Origin: Pegoplata infirma | Lineage: Eukaryota > Arthropoda > Insecta > Diptera > Anthomyiidae | Assembly: GCA_963921195.1 (NCBI GenBank) | Contig: OY992540.1 | Coordinates: forward strand, 76,745,337-76,809,336 | Reading direction: 5' to 3' | Length of the DNA stretch: 64,000 nucleotides | Part shown: one piece after another, positions 34,281 through 44,850 of the stretch | Layout: every line of letters starts with the position of its first letter | Numbering within the stretch: the first letter of the stretch is position 1 | Notes under the pieces: generated by a model | Told to the model about the DNA's origin: nothing | Seen by the model: only the letters and a program-made list of their open reading frames with translations | Databases searched by the model: none | Program-made: the position numbers and the translations under genes

Positions 34281-34869
34281 CAAGGGAAGTATCTCAACCC
34301 ATATGAACCGATTTGCATGAAACGTAAAATATATATAAAAGGGACAATTCTAAGGTTGGGGTGTCTCGGCTTATCGGCCATATCGGGGATTTGAGGGTTC
34401 AAAACATGGGTCAAAAAATGGCGAAAAAAACGTTTTTTGGACTTTTCAGCCATTTCTTTCTAAGAAACTATATGATGTTTACATATGAGAAGAAAGGTTT
34501 TTTTAATGCCTATCCAACGGTGGCATAACCTTGTAAAAGTACGGCTTTCTTAAATACTTTTTTCACGAAAATGTGTAAATTTTGGGGGGTATTTTCATGA
34601 AGACATAGACCTACGAAGTCCATATGAATACGAAATAATCTTTATTAAATTTAAGTCGACGCGTATTTTTGCCCTAGAGGATATTCCTATTAGTTCGGGA
34701 GTTATCGAAATTTTCCCGAAGGTCCACTTTGTTTCATAAGGGGACAACGAAATTTTAAAACTCTGATATGGCCGAAAAGCCGAGACACCCCAACCTTAAA
34801 ATCGTCTCTTTTATATATATTTTAAGTTTCAGGCAAATCGGTTCATAAGGGTTGAGATACTTCCCTTGT
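34281..34869. mobile_element. CAAGG-family foldback, 589 bp, target TTA
   Basis: CAAGGGAAGTATCTCAACCC pairs with GGGTTGAGATACTTCCCTTG, flanked by TTA on both sides (34278-34280, 34870-34872). The roughly 130-bp arms continue through CGATTTGC and AAGGTTGGGGTGTCTCGGC. The ends and interior (AAACTATATGA, CCTATCCAACGG, ATATTCCTATTAGTTCGGG) relate it to 53388-53956. A TTA/TAA duplication suggests PIF/Harbinger; this is inference. Confidence 0.85.
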
Positions 34870-35066
34870 TAGATTTACCCCCGATCAACGACGAGGAAGT
34901 GGTGAAATAAATGACCCCATTTTGAGTAATTTTATGCTTTTTTTTTTGTTTTTTTTTTTTAAACAGAGATGGTTATATAAGATCCACTTTATTGTCTCGC
35001 TCTAATTTAACCTCACTTGAGTGAAAATCGCAATTTAAAATTAAAGATTAAGGCATAAGCCTGTAC

Positions 35067-36161
35067 ACTAGGGTTATGACTTTTTGCATTTTTTTGAAAA
35101 TATCAAAATTTACCTGCCCTAGCCAAAAAAGCGATAAAAAAATATTAAGAATTGCATTTTCAAAAAATTTCCCGTACCAAACGAGATAAAATTTGGTCTA
35201 TATTTTCTTAATTTAATTGAAACTAAGAAAATATGAGACCCAAACGATGCGTAGGAAAAGCTATTTAGGGTCAAAATGACGAATGCTTTATGGAGGGACT
35301 TTTTTGACTCCTTCAAAATTCAAATTTGGCGGTTTAACCCTTAACTGCATAAAGTTAACTATTTATAACGTCAATTTTGGCAGCAAGTAGCTTCAAAAAA
35401 AATAGTCCGAGTGTCATTATTTTTATTCGTAATTGTTTACAAGATCTTTTTTTATATAATTCATTCACACTGTTGCCAACTATTTGTAACCAAAAACCTC
35501 AAAATTTCACTAAAAAAAAGCGCTAGAAACCGCTAAAAATAAATTTAGCGGGGAAAATTTAAAATTCTCCCGCTAAATTACGAAAAAAAGCGCTGAAAAC
35601 CGAAAAACTTGGCATTTTTGGTTGACAAAAAAGAAAAAAATTAAAAAAAAACCTCCTAATTATTTTTTTCTACGAAAATTGACTTTTCACTAAAAACGCA
35701 CAAGAAACCGCCGAACAAAATTTAGCGGGAAAATATAAAATTCTCCCGCTAAGTTACAAAAAAAGCGCTAAAATTCGACAAACTTGGCGTTTTCCATTGA
35801 AAAAAAAGAAAAAACCTCTAAATTTTTCCCACTAAATCCAAACAAAAAGCGCTAGATTTTCCCGCTAAAGCACCGTTCCCGCCAAAACCAATTTTCCCCC
35901 GCAAAATCCGAACAAAAAGTGCTAGATTTAGCGGGAAAACCTCCAACTTGGCAACAGTGTTCATTCATTAGAAGGGTTACCTTATTTTTTAAAAATAGGA
36001 CTTAAAACAAAAAATATCTGTGACTTTTTAGAAATTGCGTTTGGTGCGGAAGGTTTTTTTTTCAAAAATGACCCGCCAATACGATTTTTAATATTAATTT
36101 TGTATGGTCTATCACGTGGCGATAGGTAAAAATTTTGTCAAAAATGAGTCATAACCCTACT
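35067..36161. mobile_element. ACTAGGGTTATGACT foldback, second copy, target GTAC
   Basis: ACTAGGGTTATGACTTTTTG pairs with AGTCATAACCCTACT, and GTAC is duplicated (35063-35066, 36162-36165). The body matches 22281-22891 block for block except for the 492-bp insertion at 35468. Confidence 0.85.
35468..35959. mobile_element. hAT-like foldback, TIR CACTGTTGCCAAC, 8-bp target TTCATTCA
   Basis: CACTGTTGCCAAC and GTTGGCAACAGTG-type ends are flanked by TTCATTCA (35460-35467, 35960-35967). The empty site is seen in the sister element near 22685 (AATTCATTCATTGG). The body is built of CGCTAAAA, TTTAGCGGG and CCCGCTAAA words in both orientations. Confidence 0.9.
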
Positions 36162-36308
36162 GTACATAAAAAATATATAAAAACACAAAAAAATATAAAA
36201 AAAACAACAAAAAAAATTAAACAGCTCAAATGGGGTCATTTATAACCACATCCTCGTCGTTGATCGGGGGGTAAAGCTAAGTGTGAAAACGAATGGGCAT
36301 TTAGTCTA

Positions 36309-36560
36309 CATTAATAAAAAAACCTTGTAAAATTACAAGAAAATCGTGTAACTTTTTTTTGACAAAAATTCCTAGTAATTTTACAAGATTTTTTGTTTCG
36401 TAATTTTACTAGATTTTTTGCTAGATTTTTTGCTTTTTACCAATAATTTTGTAAATTAACAGTTTTTTGGCGCAATTAAAATTACAAGGAATTCTCGTGA
36501 ATTTAGTAGATTTTTTTTGTAAAATTATCTTGGATTTGTAAAATTACAAAAAAAAATGTA
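36309..36560. repeat. Word-built arm: TTGTAAAATTACAAG
   Basis: CTTGTAAAATTACAAGAAAA, TAGTAATTTTACAAG and similar words pair with 38520-38636 (CCTTGTAATTTGACAAA then poly-T). It may be the inner end of the giant element's arms or a separate ACA..AAAAAA-ended foldback. The sequence does not decide which. Confidence 0.55.
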
Positions 36561-36562
36561 AT

Positions 36563-38517
36563 CCCGGGTGAAAATGACCATGTATGTTCATACATGTTCA
36601 TACATGCTCATACATGACTCCATGTATGATAGTATATGAACAATATATGGAAATGTATGTCATATATGGGAGCATATATGAACATACACAAGTAATGTAA
36701 TATTCCATATATGTAAATGTATGCAACTATGTGTGGATAGGTATATGTCATACTCCTTCATATATGCTATGCATCTGCATAGCATACATGTCTTAAAAAC
36801 AATTTTTTTAAAGGTTGGGTTCGGCAGAACTTTGCAAAATTGGACGAAGTTTATGTATGGGTTCAGTCTGAAAAAGTCGTTCGGTTGGACAATAATGATC
36901 ATACATCATCAAGATTGATTATAATTTTTGTATTCTATAGGCGAATATGAACGGCACTAACGTAAACAATAAAATTTAGAAGAAAATTCGAACACTTTGA
37001 CGGTATTACTGTCAGAGCTGCGAAGGATTTCATCCCTTAATAAGATTTGGTGTTCTGAATTAAACTTTAATGATTGCATTCCCCAATCACAATTTATCGA
37101 ATGAATTTACATTTGATTTAAAAATATAGAATGAATTCGGTTTCTTTTTCATTCGACTTTGAAATTGAATGCGTAAGTTTTTATAAATTCAATTTTTAAA
37201 AGTCTCATGAATAATAAATGAAATAAAGAATGCATTCAGTTTTTAAAATTCTCATAAATGAAATTCTCATCTCATGAATTCGATTTAATGGTAAAAATCG
37301 AATCCATTCCAAGAAATATTGATATTTAAAGTAATTGTATTCAGTGACTATAAAAATCGAATGTATTTTATTTGTGAATTCATTCGAAAAGTGGTTAATT
37401 CTTCGAAGCTTTGATTAGCCTAAAGTATCATAAAGTCCAAAGTATATTTTTAAAATATTCGTTAGTTTTTATTAAAAAATCAGTGTCATAACTTAATAGA
37501 AATTATTTATATTTGAAAAAATTTCGATTAATAGACGTTTTATGGAAAAAAATACAAAAAAAAATTTTACATACAAATTCATGTATGACAATGTATGATC
37601 ATTAATGTACATGTACTAGTGTTTATAAACCGGTTAACCGGTTAACCGAAAAACCGGTTTTTCCCCAAAATGTCGGTTTTTTTGCAAACCGGTTAACCGG
37701 AATTGAAAATTTCCGGTGAACCGAAAACCGGTTTTTTTCTGTCGGTTAACCGGTTTCTTTAAATACATGCAAAACGGATTATTTTTGCAATTATTAAGGG
37801 TTTTTACTTAATTTTTATGACAGTTTCATAATTTCGTTAAAAAAACCTTGAAAATCCGTGAGAAAGAAGGTCTAAAATATTTTTTATCTACAAGAAACAA
37901 TTTTCCAAGTAGGGATTTTATTCCGAATCTCGAAAATATTAAAAATTCACATTGTTGTAATCAAGTTTTGGGAACTTTCATTGCAAACTTTATAAGTGAC
38001 TGTTAACCAGATAGTAAAATTTCTGTTAATGAAGAGAATTCCAATAAAAGAACATCGAAATAAAATACGAAACTGCAATTTACAACGAAGTTATGTATTT
38101 TTTAAATAAAACCAATAAAAGTTAAATTAAAGCCCCGGAGAATATGGGAAAATAAAAGCACAGTATTTAAATACCGCTATTTTGAAAAGGCATCAGTTGC
38201 CAACTTTGCTGAAAGAAATAAATATTTTAACATAAGTTATATATTCGCTTTTGTATTTAATCAAATTTAGCTATTTTAAAGTATTTTTTGGGTTTGTCAG
38301 TTAAAGAAAAAAAACCGGTTAACCGGTTTTTTCTTTCCGGTTTAACCGAGGAAACCGGTTAACCGAAAAAGCTGATTTTCGGTTAACCGAGAAACCGGTT
38401 TTCCAAAATGTCGGTTTTTTATAAACACTAACATGTACCCTCAAATTACGGATATGCACTTGTATGGACGTCCATATATGCATCATATATGAACATACAT
38501 GGTCATTTTCACACGGG
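36563..38517. mobile_element. CCCG-family foldback, arms of ATGTATG words
   Basis: CCCGGGTGAAAATGACCATG pairs with CATGGTCATTTTCACACGGG, with AT on both sides. The arms repeat CATGTATGTTCATA, ATATATGAACA and similar palindromic words. It contains the AACCGG element at 37617-38430. It is the largest member of the CCCG family, compared with 251 and 413 bp for the others. Confidence 0.8.
37617..38430. mobile_element. hAT-like foldback, TIR TAGTGTTTATAAACC, AACCGGTT words
   Basis: TAGTGTTTATAAACCGGTT and TTTTTTATAAACACTA pair, flanked by a perfect 8-bp duplication ACATGTAC (37609-37616, 38431-38438). Both arms are arrays of AACCGGTTAACCGG and AACCGAAAACCGG. The middle 500 bp is AT-rich and non-coding. 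Confidence 0.9.
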
Positions 38518-39807
38518 ATGTTACAAAAAATATTGTTAATTTCGATTTGTTAAAAAACAAGGAAAAATGTCAAATATTGGTAAAATGGGATTACGAGACT
38601 TTTCCTTGTAATTTGACAAATTTTTTTTTTTTGTGTATAGTCTTAAGTTTGATTTAGAGATTATTTGTTTTATAGCTTTTTTGACATTAATAAATATATG
38701 AAATGAATGGTTGCGTGTGATATAATATCAAAAAATTTTAGTTTTATTAAAACAAAATTAGTCCGCACGTAATCCTAATTCAATGTTATCATTTCGGCTT
38801 AAATATCTGTTAGTGGGCCACTATTGACCTTTATTTCAGAAGGGTTAACGCTTTCGGCAATATCAAAATTATTCAATTAATTATTTATGACTATTTTGAA
38901 TACAAAAATATGTGTTTTTTTTTTATTTGTGAAAAACATGAAAATTTTGGTAGGGGACATTTTTGGTTGCATGCATATAAGGGTTAAAGATATCCAAAAA
39001 TATGTATGTTTTAAAATTAAGTCAATATGGTTAAATAAAAGATTATACAACACAATATTCAACACAAACATGATTTTGCAATCATTAATTTCATTAAACA
39101 GTAGTTAAAACCTAAAAAAACTCAGTACGGGACACTTTTGGCCGCTGACCGATTATGGTTAAAGATGTCCTATAAATCTATCGTTTCAAAACTATGTTAC
39201 CATGATCAAATGGAACAAGATAGAGCATAATACTGGTCAATTTGTACAATAATGTAGTTTATAAAAAATAAAAACTCAAAAAAATGGCAAAAAATACGAT
39301 TTCCTTGAAATCCGCTCAATTGAAACCGCTCCCCACAAAAAACTACCGAACGGATTTTCGCAAAAATTTAAATCTTTAGTCTTTATGAAGTTTTCAATAA
39401 CATTGAGTAATAAAATCGATATATTTTGCAATTTTAATAAAAAATAAAAATTAAATTATAAAAAAGGGGTTTTTAGAACCGCGTCAAAAATATGATTTTT
39501 TTTGTATCTTAAATAAAAATATGTTAATGATGGCATAAAATTCCAATATTTAATACATAAGTTATTAGTATCAAATGCAATAAAAAAAAATTTTTTATTA
39601 AGCAAGAAAATGAAATTTATATTTTTAAAATTTTTTTGAAAATTTGGCCATTTTGACCAAAATCTCAATTTTGACCACCAATGCGCTAATAGAGTTTTTG
39701 ATCGATTAAAAAGTTATCTTCCATAAAATGCTTATATTACCCCATTACCACTTTCCCGCACTAAGGACAATCGATCCTTAGACTTTGTAGGATTTCGACC
39801 CAGTCTA

Positions 39808-40432
39808 CTAACGACCCATCGTTTTCTAATGTCCCCTTTACAGAAACATAAAGCAATCGTTGGTTTTCTCACCTGTTCCTCAAGATTACTCCTGAAATTT
39901 TATCTCCTATCTAGAAATAATCCAAAATACTCGGCTCTATCTGAGAAGGCGATTTCAGCGCTGTCCAGAAAAATTGGATCAAAAGCAGGAATCTTATCTT
40001 TCCTCGTAAACAAGACAAGTTCAGTTTTACTCAGATTAACTCCAACATCACAGTCTCTTGCCTATTTAAACATATCATTCAGAGATCCCTGAAGAAAGTT
40101 CCCTAATGTTGGCAAGTGCTTTTTCTTTGCCGCTATCGCGACATCGTCAATACGACAACATGACAACTACGTGCTTCTAGAGAGAGCAGCATTGAATTCA
40201 GTGCCAGATTCCAATGAAGGAGCGAAAGAACCCTCCCTGCGGTGTGCCGCTATTAACAAATCGAGATATGAAAGACGCCCCCAACTGAGACGTCTATTAC
40301 CAAGTGGGTGTTCTACCATTAAAACGATCCCATGCTTCATTCCTAAACCAGACAATGCCACAGCTATCGAGTTTGGGATGACATTATTAAAATCCCCTCA
40401 AGAAAAGCGACCATAGTGTGTTCCTGATCCTA
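39808..40432 (-). pseudogene. N1 non-LTR retrotransposon, RT part (upstream half)
   Basis: This continues the copy at 31933-33098. On the minus strand, RT sequence resembling the 59742-60572 frame is visible (DPIFLDSAEIAFSD-like, LVLFTRK-like) in several frames. The catalytic box corresponding to YADDVAIA in the better copy reads RIDDVAIA near 40138-40160, so both Asp remain but Tyr and Ala are changed. Motif A lies beyond 40400, where the copy ends. Confidence 0.8.
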
Positions 40433-40439
40433 GACCCAT

Positions 40440-40665
40440 TTTTCGATACATTACACTAAACTCAATATTGACTGTGTCGATCGTGAGCACGCTGAAACTG
40501 TTACATGTTTTTTAATCCCCGATCTGTTTAAGAAGTGGTTTAAGAGAAGGGTGGTTTACAAAGTAGAACTTTGTTACGAAGGTGAAAAAGGAAAACGATA
40601 ATTAAGGAAATCACAATGGGCCTATAGCCTCCGAGTGAATTTTGCCACCTAACCTAATCCCAGAT
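40440..40665 (+). repeat. N2-family retrotransposon 3' end
   Basis: The UTR block AAGGAAATCACAATGGGCC, then CTCCGAGTGAATTTTGCCA, ends in CACCTAACCTAATCCC. It is shared with 15750-15800 and, on the other strand, 52640-52710. Confidence 0.65.
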
Positions 40666-41094
40666 ACCACAATATTGCAATCTTCAATATCAATAATGTT
40701 TAAAGAAAAATTTATCTATGGAATTTTTTTAACCAAATAAACCCACTTACATAAAATCTTTAACTCTTTATTAACCGCGTAAAGCATCTTGTTATAATAT
40801 TTATCTCAAGCAAACAGGAACTAACGAAAATCTTTAAAAGAATTTCAAAACAAACATTCATGTTCCGGTGTAAGAAATGATATGATGCCACAAAATCATT
40901 TGTAACTGATGAATTTGTATGATTCACACTTCAAAGAAAAATAATGCTAACAAACGCCAAAATGCAGATAATAAAACTTAAGATGAAACAATTTATGCCG
41001 ACGCCTCTACTCTAGTTTAAACAAAATAAAAAAAGTAAACTTTAAAACAAGTTAACATAAATGTTAGCCAACATAAAGAAACATAAACGAGTTG
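40666..41094. other. Unremarkable AT-rich DNA
   Basis: No supportable feature on either strand. Confidence 0.4.
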
Positions 41095-41470
41095 AAACAA
41101 ATGAGAATATACTATATTCAGTTGTGGCGAATCTTAAACACCCTCACCTTGATGTAATAAAATTGTTGGAAACATTAATTCTATTTTTTAGTGTTCACGC
41201 CCTCAAATAGGGCGCGGACTAGAACTAATAATAGATAATTCAATCCTTTACGTCCCGTTTTAACACAAAGGAAGAAGACATCGACAGCTTTTAGAAGTTA
41301 CCATCATTTCATCATCAGCGCTTTTCGTTTTGTCCACACTTATTGTGTGTTGTATTAAAATCAGATACTGTTATGAAACTTTGGGTAAAGCGAATATGAG
41401 AATTATTTCTCTTTAGATGTTACGAGCGGGATGACAAGGTAATTATACCCCCACTTGTTTGATGAAGAGA
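41095..41470 (-). mobile_element. Old A-family Helitron-like relic
   Basis: The complement shows TTCGCCACAACTGAATATAG (worn 3' hairpin), a CGCGCCCTATTTGAGGGCGTG block resembling the CACGCCC block of other A copies, and GGGGGTATAATTACCTTGTC near 41440. Strongly diverged. Confidence 0.45.
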
Positions 41471-41865
41471 AGATAATGTTTAAGATGACACACCACCAGA
41501 CGGAAAATAAAACATAAAACTAATTTAACATGTTTTACGCGTTAAATCTCGCGCTGACGAAAATATGAAAACTTACTAAGAGGAAGACGCACCTTTTGAC
41601 GTGTGTTTAGCACAGTGCCCGCTTTATTGACTCGCATCCGCTGTAGTTTTTGTATGCAATAAGGTGACACTTATTACATTTTTTCGAATCGATACCTTTG
41701 AATTGATATCGCTGGAAAGATGAATTGAAGTTGGGCAGATGGTGTAGTCCCGAGACTGACGTGGCCTTGTCTATATCAAAAGCGCACATATGAAACTTTC
41801 ACAGTGGAGTAGGTAATATACGGATACTGACACTTTGAACACCAAAGAGTCTCCCCCAAATAAAA
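41471..41865. other. Unassigned DNA
   Basis: A 60-residue minus-strand frame (41607-41789) has a CNKCHLIAY motif but no family I recognise. It may be more retroelement debris. Confidence 0.35.
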
Positions 41866-41869
41866 AACC

Positions 41870-42240
41870 TTACTCGTCCTCTTCTGATTACGATCTGCCT
41901 CTATACTGGGCATAGGCTGTCTTAAAGTTGTCTTCATCTTTGTCGAAGTGCGGCTATAACTTTGAACTCTTCGATATCAATCAAGGTTCTTCCATGACTA
42001 TGAGATATGGAAATTATTTCTTTTAGTGTAGATCGCCGGTAGGTGTTTTTTGGTCGGCCTGGTGTCTTGCTTCCTTGTGGTTGCATATTTCTTCAGGTTG
42101 CTTCCGAAGAGTATGACCCATTCAACCAAATTTCCTGCTTCGAATTTCGTTGTATATGTCCCAAACACATGCTCTGGCCCAAAGATGTTCATTTGTTATT
42201 GTACGGGTCCAGAATATTTTAAATATTCTTCGAAGACATC
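41870..42240 (-). pseudogene. Decayed non-LTR retrotransposon C-terminus
   Basis: The minus strand near 41935-42085 reads GSKTPGRPKNTYRRSTLKEI followed by ISISHSHGRTLIDIEEFKVI before stops. A G-x-GRP(K/R)-x-x-(W/Y)RR tail is typical of the C-terminal end of several RT-encoding non-LTR polyproteins, as I know them. The upstream part at 42050-42190 is in other frames. Clade is uncertain. Confidence 0.45.
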
Positions 42241-42357
42241 GACTAACGAAAACTGTAAGTTTGTGTTATATGACTTCGGGAACAAACCAAGTCTCGCACA
42301 CGTATAGAAACACAGATAGAACACATGCTTTGAATATATTCATTATACCTTACACTA

Positions 42358-42442
42358 GACATGGGCGTGTGACTCACACTATAAAGGAAAATCACGTGAT
42401 TCACATGATTCTGCATTACTGCGTGAGTCACATGCCCATGTC
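42358..42442. mobile_element. 85-bp palindromic element with ACATGGGCG ends
   Basis: GACATGGGCGTGTGACTCAC pairs with GTGAGTCACATGCCCATGTC around AATCACGTGATTCACATGATT. It lies in the 5' hairpin of the B copy. It has the same termini as the TAATTAC element at 19884-20078, with a different internal word. Confidence 0.75.
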
Positions 42443-42702
42443 AACCTCATACCACTCTGTAGTACAGGGTATAATGTGTTTGTGCTGATGTTTATAACTA
42501 CACGAAATATCGGTCCTAGACCCACTTTTAGGTATACTGATCAAGTCAGAATCACTTTGAGTTAATTTACCAATGTTCTTCCGTCTGTCCATGTAAACAT
42601 TGTAATCACGATACAGGTCGAACCCTGTTGAAATTGGGAGAAATCGGTCCAAATTTTGACCTACCACCCATACAAACGTATTATGCTAGTTATCCTTTCG
42701 AA

Positions 42703-43492
42703 CACTTTATTTGCCATTGCCCGGCACTTTCTGGTCAGAGACTTGCTTCACTGGGATCTACACTCAAAAAAATAAAACTGTAAAGTTAGCAAAAAATTTA
42801 GTTAAATTTAACTAAAAAAACACCTGATTTTGAACCTACTAAATTTCTAGTTAATTTAACTAAAAATATTTAGTTAACTTTTCGTAGAATGAATGTAGCA
42901 AACCAACGTAACTTTAACTAAATATTCAGCTGAAAATTTCGTAATATTTTTATGTATGTATGTATGTATGTATTAACAAAAAAATTAGTTAAATTTAGCT
43001 AAACTTTTTGTAAAAAAATTTTAAGTTTGTTAAATATTTCTAACATTTTTTCACTCGACAAATATGTTACGAGAAATCAGCAAATTCATTAATAAAAATT
43101 CGTAAATACAGTTTTAAAGTCAACAAAAAAAATTAATTCAAAATTTGTTCAAAAGTAGTATTTTTGTAAATTGAACTTAACTAAAAAAAGTAGTTAAAAC
43201 GCTGATTTTAACTAAAAATTTGCTAAAAAGCCAGTAAACTCGAGTTAACAAAAAAAAAATTTGTTAACTTTACAGTTTTATTTTTTTGAGTGTAGGGAGC
43301 TGTACAATCTTTCTGATTTGTTGGATGTCAAAATTCAACATCTAAGGAGTTTCATAAGAAGCTCAAACTGGTTTAACGACAGGGACTAGTAGGGAAACCT
43401 ATTACGGTCCCGTGGTATCACAGTGGACCTCAGAGTCTACGTGTGTTGACGTAAAACGTCAGCAGCCACTTACAACCTAACCTAACCTAACC
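42703..43492 (+). pseudogene. N1 retrotransposon 3' end with 12-bp target duplication
   Basis: This is a 5'-truncated N1 insertion. It has the end of the Cys knuckle region (CACTTTATTTGCCATTGCCC), then GACTTGCTTCACTGGGATC, the UTR and CAGCAGCCACTTACAACCTA with a (CCTAA)n tail at 43474-43492. TATCCTTTCGAA is duplicated exactly (42691-42702, 43493-43504), matching one copy in the B consensus. It is proof of target-primed insertion for this family. A foldback has landed inside it. Confidence 0.9.
42761..43292. mobile_element. 532-bp foldback of TTAACTAAA words, TA target
   Basis: CACTCAAAAAAATAAAACTG and CAGTTTTATTTTTTTGAGTG pair, with TA at 42759-42760 and 43293-43294. The empty retrotransposon site reads GGGATCTAGG elsewhere. 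The arms repeat TTTAGTTAAA, TTAACTAAA and GTTAAC. A (TATG)n microsatellite lies at 42951-42973. Confidence 0.85.
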
Positions 43493-43886
43493 TATCCTTT
43501 CGAAATTTGGCAGATAAACCTATTTTGTATTCAAATTTAAAAAGAATCGGACCAGTTGTTCTTGTTTTTCCCATACAAACCACCCTCCCCTCCCGATATT
43601 CACAAAAACCCTTCAAAACTCATTACCTTGGAAATTTTATAAAATATGACTATTATTGCACCATTTTCAGATCCAGTCCCCATACAACTTGGGTCCAATA
43701 ATTAGTTAAATAGGTCTGTAACAACAAAAATAAGTCAATTTCGCTCAAATTTGGTTTGTGTGTGATTTCTACACTAATAAATGATGTAACAAAAGATTTA
43801 TCCAATCGGTCCATATATGGACTTGGGACCCATTTTCCGGAAAACACTGGTATAGAGTATTATATGGTCAGTCTTGACCGACTATA

Positions 43887-44408
43887 ATTTTTGTACCCTC
43901 CAACCACAGTATGGGGGTATACTGACTTTGTCATTCCGTTTGCAAAGCATCTAAATATCGATTGGGGAGCACATAAAGTGTATCCATGATCGATTCTAAG
44001 ACATTATATGAATGTCCGTTCGTCCACCCATCTGTATAAAACACGATGCAGTCCAAAATAAAAACGCTAGACCCCTGGAATTTGGCATGCATATGTCTCC
44101 TGGTCATAGGCCGGCTAAGTTCGTAAATGGGTAAAATCGGAAATGGGTAAAAACTAAACCAACCTCTGAAAAACGACACTTTTTAATAAGTTTCTTTTTT
44201 GTGTTTTTGTAAAAATTGTAAAAAAAATTTTTGCTAGAAGAAGTACAAAGTCTATCACTTGGACCCACGGGACTAAAAATGTAGTTTTTGTCGGCCGGCC
44301 CCCTATGGTGGGGGTGAATATAAAAAATTGTTTAAATAATAATAATAAAATTGTATTACTACAGTGGAAAAACATTATAAATGATACTAAAAACACTTAC
44401 CGCGAAGA
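43887..44408 (+). mobile_element. A-family Helitron-like 5' part
   Basis: TTTTTGTACCCTCCAACCAC, GGGGGTATACTGAC, ATTCTAAGACATTATATGAATG, TCCGTTCGTCC and CACGATGCAGTCC follow the A order. Its later part (TACAGTGGAAAAACAT, ACTTACCGCGA) aligns with the old copy at 46385-46430. The 3' hairpin is absent. Confidence 0.65.
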
Positions 44409-44850
44409 GCAAGGTTCGTTTTTGAAGCCAACTTTGTTGGATTCTCGAGAGAGATGATCTAGATTGGTTTGCAGATCGCGAAGCCGGTGAGATAGTTTAC
44501 ACTTGACATTTGCGTAGTCAAGCGATTCCAGACGGATATTAAGTCGAAGGGGTTCCAAACAATTCCTTCAGCATTGCATTCATTTGTGCGACAGGAAACT
44601 GTATCCATAACAACATCATTCGCTCAAGGATGATTTTCATAAAAACTTTCATAACCACGCACAAAATAGTAATGCATCCAATGACTTCCGTAAAATCTTT
44701 TTGTAGCCAAAGAGGATCAGAGCATCGAACACTTTCTCTGTTATTGTCTTGTGCATTAGGCAAAGGTACAAATCATCCGAATTCTGGGATAAAAAGCAAA
44801 AAAATAATCGAGATTTTGAAAGCAGTTCATAATTTTTCTGGCATACACAA
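44401..44850 (-). pseudogene. Decayed non-LTR reverse transcriptase fragment
   Basis: The minus strand at about 44410-44560 reads NIRLESLDYANVKCKLSHRL then DLQTNLDHLSRESNKVGF. This fits the RT motif C region (LDYADDI-x-LLSHR) and the following KL..L..E...VGLKIN block. The second catalytic Asp box is lost (YAN). The upstream part is scrambled, and the fragment is cut at 44851 by a foldback. Confidence 0.5.

Larger units (their letters stand above)
34256..36306. mobile_element. TA-flanked foldback inside the giant element's left arm
   Basis: GACTAAGTGTCCATTTTCAC and GTGTGAAAACGAATGGGCAT..TTAGTC pair, with TA at 34254-34255 and 36307-36308. The arms continue through TTTACCCCCGATCAACGACG, AGGAAGTGG and AAATGACCCCATTT, about 150 bp. 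Removing it rejoins the left arm of the 6.7-kb element (TTAAGACTACA against the right-arm TATAGTCTTAA). Three other elements lie inside. Confidence 0.75.
33099..39807. mobile_element. 6.7-kb hAT-like foldback with 1.16-kb arms, 8-bp target CTAACGAC
   Basis: TIR TAGACTGGGTCGAAATCC at 33099 pairs with GGATTTCGACCCAGTCTA ending at 39807. A perfect CTAACGAC duplication flanks it (33091-33098, 39808-39815), and the intact relative near 60260 has the site uninterrupted. The arms (33099-34253 and about 38640-39807) are near-identical complements, through CAAAGTCTAAGGATCGATTG, GGTCAAAATTGAGATTTTGG, AAGTGTCCCGTACTGAG and CTTTCGGCAT. The minus-strand frame at 38877-39071 and neighbours are arm shadows. 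The interior carries six further elements. No transposase frame is seen. Confidence 0.9.
42343..43888 (+). mobile_element. Helitron-like B-family copy, twice interrupted
   Basis: The 5' end TTATACCTTACACTA continues after an 85-bp palindrome as ACCTCATACCACTCTGTAGTA, and CAGGGTATAATG. CCGTCTGTCCATGTAAAC is at 42581. The body stops at a 12-bp site filled by a retrotransposon end (42703-43492), then resumes to the hairpin region GGTCAGTCTTGACCGAC near 43865. The usual ACTTGT tail is missing, and an A-family copy begins at once. Confidence 0.75.

Noticed and set aside
38877..39108. Overlapping frames on both strands near 39 kb
   Set aside because: They lie in the right arm of the 6.7-kb foldback and have no recognisable product.
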